Shown here: in pieces, positions 61,217-64,000 of the stretch
Numbering within the stretch: position 1 is the stretch's first letter
Layout of the letters: every line of letters starts with the position of its first letter
Assembly (NCBI GenBank): GCA_038496445.1
Contig: JALMLS010000538.1
Span: 62,001-126,000, forward strand
Direction of reading: 5' to 3'
Source: Trichosphaerium sp. ATCC 40318
Lineage: Eukaryota > Discosea > Flabellinia > Trichosidae
Length of the DNA stretch: 64,000 bases
Translations under genes and position numbers: made by a program
The notes under the pieces: model-generated
The model's input: only the letters and a program-made list of their open reading frames with translations
What the model was told of the DNA's origin: nothing
Databases searched by the model: none

Positions 61217-61631
61217 TTAGTTCTTGTTTTCAGTTTTTGAATCAGGTACGTGAATAACGGCTGGACCTACATTGTCGCCTAGCGAAGTATAAGCTTGCAT
61301 ACCACACGGATTGATCAAACAATGTTTTTTGTTGTTTTTGTGCTCAAATTAGGCTGTATATGCGCGTTGTACCTGTGTCTTTGTTTACATTTGTATGGGA
61401 GCCATCACAGAGAGGAAACCTCTCAGATTTCCAACACCTACTGAATTCAGCACGATAAGAGCTTCAATAAGCTTACCTGCAAATAGCTACGATCTTGCCA
61501 GGTTTTAATTCCAGCTTCGCTCTACTTGGCCTCTGGTCCTTGTTTATAAGCGTACGGGTTGTTGTGCGCACTCTGACGCTTCTAGAGTGTGTGACAGGGC
61601 GAACAGCACGGCTGAAACGTAGTAGTGACAT
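61217..61631 (-). CDS. CDGSH iron-sulfur domain protein (mitoNEET-like)
   Basis: Three short exons, 61477-61631, 61373-61437 and 61217-61278. The leader [20 protein letters not shown], rich in Arg/Ser, looks like a mitochondrial presequence. [20 protein letters not shown] then [18 protein letters not shown] carries the full C-x-C-x2-S-x3-P-x-C-D-G-S-H cluster motif: three Cys and one His bind a [2Fe-2S] centre. The second motif, GDNVGP, is typical of the CISD family. At about 93 aa it is the size of a single-domain member. Such proteins act in iron-sulfur and redox handling at mitochondria or the ER. No transmembrane helix is seen. Confidence 0.85.
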
Positions 61632-61695
61632 GGTTGTTTTCTTTCAACTTTGACGTGACTTTGACCACGCCAATTTACACTCTAGCAGATTCAAA

Positions 61696-62672
61696 ATGGC
61701 ATTAAACGGCGCCCAAGAGAAAGTTTTAGCTACACTCAACAAGAGTAGATACAGCCCAGAAATTATTGGCGACTTGGAGGCTCACATACAGCAACAAGCA
61801 GCTGAACAGTTTTACACATTTGAGGCAAACCATGCCCTCCTAAAATTGTACCAAATGTTTCCTGCTAAAGCGAACGCATCTACAATTGCCGTTATCCTCA
61901 CAAAAGCGCTAATGAACCTTCCCAACACTGATTTTATGCTTGGACTTTACATTATCTCCGATAAACTCGTATCCTGAACGTTTTGCGACGATTAATGAGA
62001 AAAAATCTTTATAATTTATCCTTAACGCTACAGCAAACCGATAGCAACATAGCTGCGCTCATCGATTTACACAACCTTCTAGAAAGTGCCAATTTCAAAG
62101 AGTTTTGGGCTAAACGCGCGTCAACTGAAGCCAGTGGTGTGATTGATGGTGTTAAAGGGTTTGATGACGCAATTAGAAGCTGTACGATTTTGTAATTTTA
62201 ATTTTTCACAAAATCTAACTACTGTCAGTTATTGTAAACGTACTCGCACGTACATACAAAACAGTACCTGTCCAAGCTATTTTAGATCAAACAAGTCTCC
62301 AGGTACATTAAATTACTAAACAACTCGTAAATACTCTCTGTCACTCATCTTGTGTTGTCAAAATGAGATTAGATGTCATCATGTTGACACTGAGCGTTTT
62401 AATAATTTTTGATTTACTATTTTTCTTTTTTTGACACTTTGACGCTTACTCTTTCTCTTAGAGAGATGCTCTTGAAGCTATGGCAAAAACAAATAGCTGG
62501 CAAATTGAAAGAGATGTTATTACATTCCCACAAGAAGTTACTGAACAAAACAAAGCGCCAGTCATCCCTCCTTTCGAGAGTACGTTTTATTCACTTTTAT
62601 TATTTTTCGAAATTTAACAATTGACTTGCATTCGTTTTCTTTGCTTTTTTGAACGTAGAAATATGGCAGTAG
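61696..62672 (+). CDS. EIF3K: Translation initiation factor eIF3 subunit K
   Basis: ATG at 61696. KVLATLNKSRYSPEIIGDLE with HIQQQAAEQFYTFEANHALL and KLYQMFPAKANASTIAVIL matches the eIF3k opening (L..YNPE....LE.YV..Q......D.EANLAVLKLYQF.P......V...IL.KAL..LP..DF). LHNLLESANFKEFWAKR and GVKGFDDAIRSFIVNVLART match its DLLETCHFQAFW and ITGFEDSVRKFICHVV. The WH-type end (ITFPQEVTEQNKAPVIPPFE) finishes after a last GTACGT intron with KIWQ and TAG at 62670-62672. It is a non-core subunit of eIF3, which organises initiation on the 40S ribosome. It is divergent from the CDGSH gene with 64 bp between starts. Confidence 0.9.
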
Positions 62673-63030
62673 ACCTCCAATATATTATTTTGGACTATAC
62701 TAGTCGTTATTCCTCCTTGTAACGTCGAAAATAACCGAGAAAAATAATATATTCAAAAAATGATGAAATTACACGCTTACGTACAACCTTAGGCCTCGCT
62801 AAATTATTGGATATCCGTTAAAACAATATTAAAAGATCTCTTATGCAGCTTGTATCGCTTTTAAAAAAAGTTAACATTGTAAATTTTTTGATCGATACTC
62901 GTTGTGTCAAAACACTTGTGAATAAAGTGCTACTACGTAATATGAAGTGCCTTTTTAAACTGCCCTCTTTGATTACGAGGTCAGGTGGTTTTTAACCATT
63001 TTTGGAACCTATTCCTTAACTTCGCTCACA
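62673..63030. other. Intergenic region before the GH27 gene
   Basis: AT-rich, no coding seen; the right part should hold the GH27 promoter. Confidence 0.4.
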
Positions 63031-64000
63031 ATGCAACGAAAGATGAGTGTGACAAGCTTCCTAGTTGTGTTGATTCTAGTCGGAGCTGTTACAGCGTTAG
63101 ATAATGGTGTTGGTCGGTTACCGCCAATGGGTACGTTTTTTTTGAATTAACGACACCGCTTGTGTTGGTTAATGCATTAACGCGTAGCGTAATAGTTTTG
63201 TGAGTGCTAAGTTTGGTTTAGGTTGGAATACTTGGTACGCACGCTGTACTCAGCGAAGGAACGCTGTAAACGCGTTTCGTGGCGTTTTGACCGAAAAGTA
63301 AACTAGGCCTTTAACGTCCAACATTATAGGTGTACTGACGGTCCATGCTTTCGGGACTACTGTAATGACGCTGAGATTCGCTCAATTGCTGATACAATGG
63401 CTTCAAACGGGATGAAAGAACTGGGTTACGAATACGTAAACTTGGACGATTGTACGTCCCTTTCATGGTGTTAAAACCTTGGCTATTAATCTGATAAACA
63501 ATCTTAGGTTGGGCGCTGTAAGTTGCACAGTTTTTTCCAACAACCTCGTAAAGGTTGCTTTTGTTTGTTGCTCACAGCAATAAATAGTGAACGTGATGTC
63601 AAAGGAAATATTGTCGCTGATCCAGATCGTTTTCCACATGGCATGAAAGCAGTAGCTTCGTATGTACACTCCAAGGTACAAATATTTTTCTTCTTTAATT
63701 GTCACAAGCACGTGTACCTTTCTGTACCAACAGTTGTGCCACTTTTTTTTTCTTTTGCATCAATGTGGATACTTATTCTTTTCTTAACTTATCTTTACAG
63801 GGATTGAAGTTTGGTTTGTATACATGCGCTGGTCACTATACTTGTAGTTCAGGAGGTAGGCCACATCAAATTCCGGGAAGTTATGGTCACTACGCTGTAA
63901 GTATCAGAAATGTTTTGTGGTTTTTTTTGTTGTTTCCTCTGAACGCATTATACTAACTCTGCTCCTTTAGCAAGATGCTGAGAGTTATGCTAGTTGGGGT
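63031..64000 (+). CDS. Alpha-galactosidase, GH27 (3' part beyond window)
   Basis: ATG at 63031 gives a signal peptide (MQRKMSVTSFLVVLILVGAV). LDNGVGRLPPMG is joined over two GTAC introns to WNTW and CTDGPCFRDYCNDAEIRSI, then MKELGYEYVNLDD, ERDVKGNIVADPDRFPHGMK, GLKFGLYTCAGHYTCSSGG and QDAESYASWG. LDNGxxRxPPMGWxxW, the paired Cys, YVNLDD and GLKFGLY are all GH27 signatures. The nucleophile region (KYD) lies beyond the end. It removes terminal alpha-galactose (or N-acetylgalactosamine) from glycans. Confidence 0.9.

Overview
The window looks like nuclear DNA of a gene-dense, intron-rich unicellular eukaryote. Genes lie on both strands, mostly a few hundred bases apart. Almost every protein can be recovered only by splicing short introns (about 40-100 nt, a few near 180). 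These introns often start GTACG, carry a CTAAC/CTAAT-like branch site close to a T-rich 3' end, and finish at TAG/CAG. The standard code is used, with TAA, TAG and TGA all ending genes. The families are purely eukaryotic: COG4, eIF3k, CINP, a mitoNEET-type CDGSH protein, mu-class GST, dual-specificity phosphatase, SNF1-type kinase, diacylglycerol kinase, a DIL-domain protein and a C-type lectin. I cannot name the lineage; a phagotrophic holozoan- or amoebozoan-like protist fits best, as inference only. No tRNA, rRNA, CRISPR array or complete transposon was seen.

Layout. 1-12 kb: a Sel1-repeat protein (partial), an N4BP2L-type P-loop kinase, CINP, two unrecognised proteins, a mu-class GST and a large amino-acid transporter. 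11-13.2 kb: poorly resolved sequence with one 158-aa ORF, an inverted pair of E2F-like sites, and an inactivated mini-copy of the surface-protein gene at 19-21 kb. 13.2-19 kb: patatin-like lipase, alpha/beta hydrolase, PH-domain protein, GH28 enzyme, and a relic of an unknown gene. 19-27.6 kb: a propeller-type membrane protein, a Q/P-rich protein, a small gene, a rhomboid-like protein with a MORN-like tail, and an armadillo-like protein. 27.7-40 kb: COG4, a long coiled-coil/DIL protein, a dual-specificity phosphatase and an RCC1-like protein. 40-46 kb: diacylglycerol kinase and a SNF1-type kinase. 46-64 kb: four glycosidases (GH99, GH38, GH29, GH27) with a C-type-lectin membrane protein among them and, at the end, an EEP-type nuclease, a CDGSH protein and eIF3k.

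Working together. The clearest theme is glycan handling. Endo-alpha-mannosidase, alpha-mannosidase, alpha-L-fucosidase and alpha-galactosidase all lie within 18 kb, next to a lectin receptor, and a pectinase-family enzyme lies 29 kb away. Membrane traffic and lipid signalling (COG4, DIL protein, DGK, patatin lipase, PH protein) form a second, looser theme. The most unusual items are a GH38 mannosidase with a multi-pass hydrophobic block inside its enzyme domain, a rhomboid that seems to have lost its catalytic histidine and carries a MORN-like extension, and a deletion-derived mini-copy of the propeller receptor gene.
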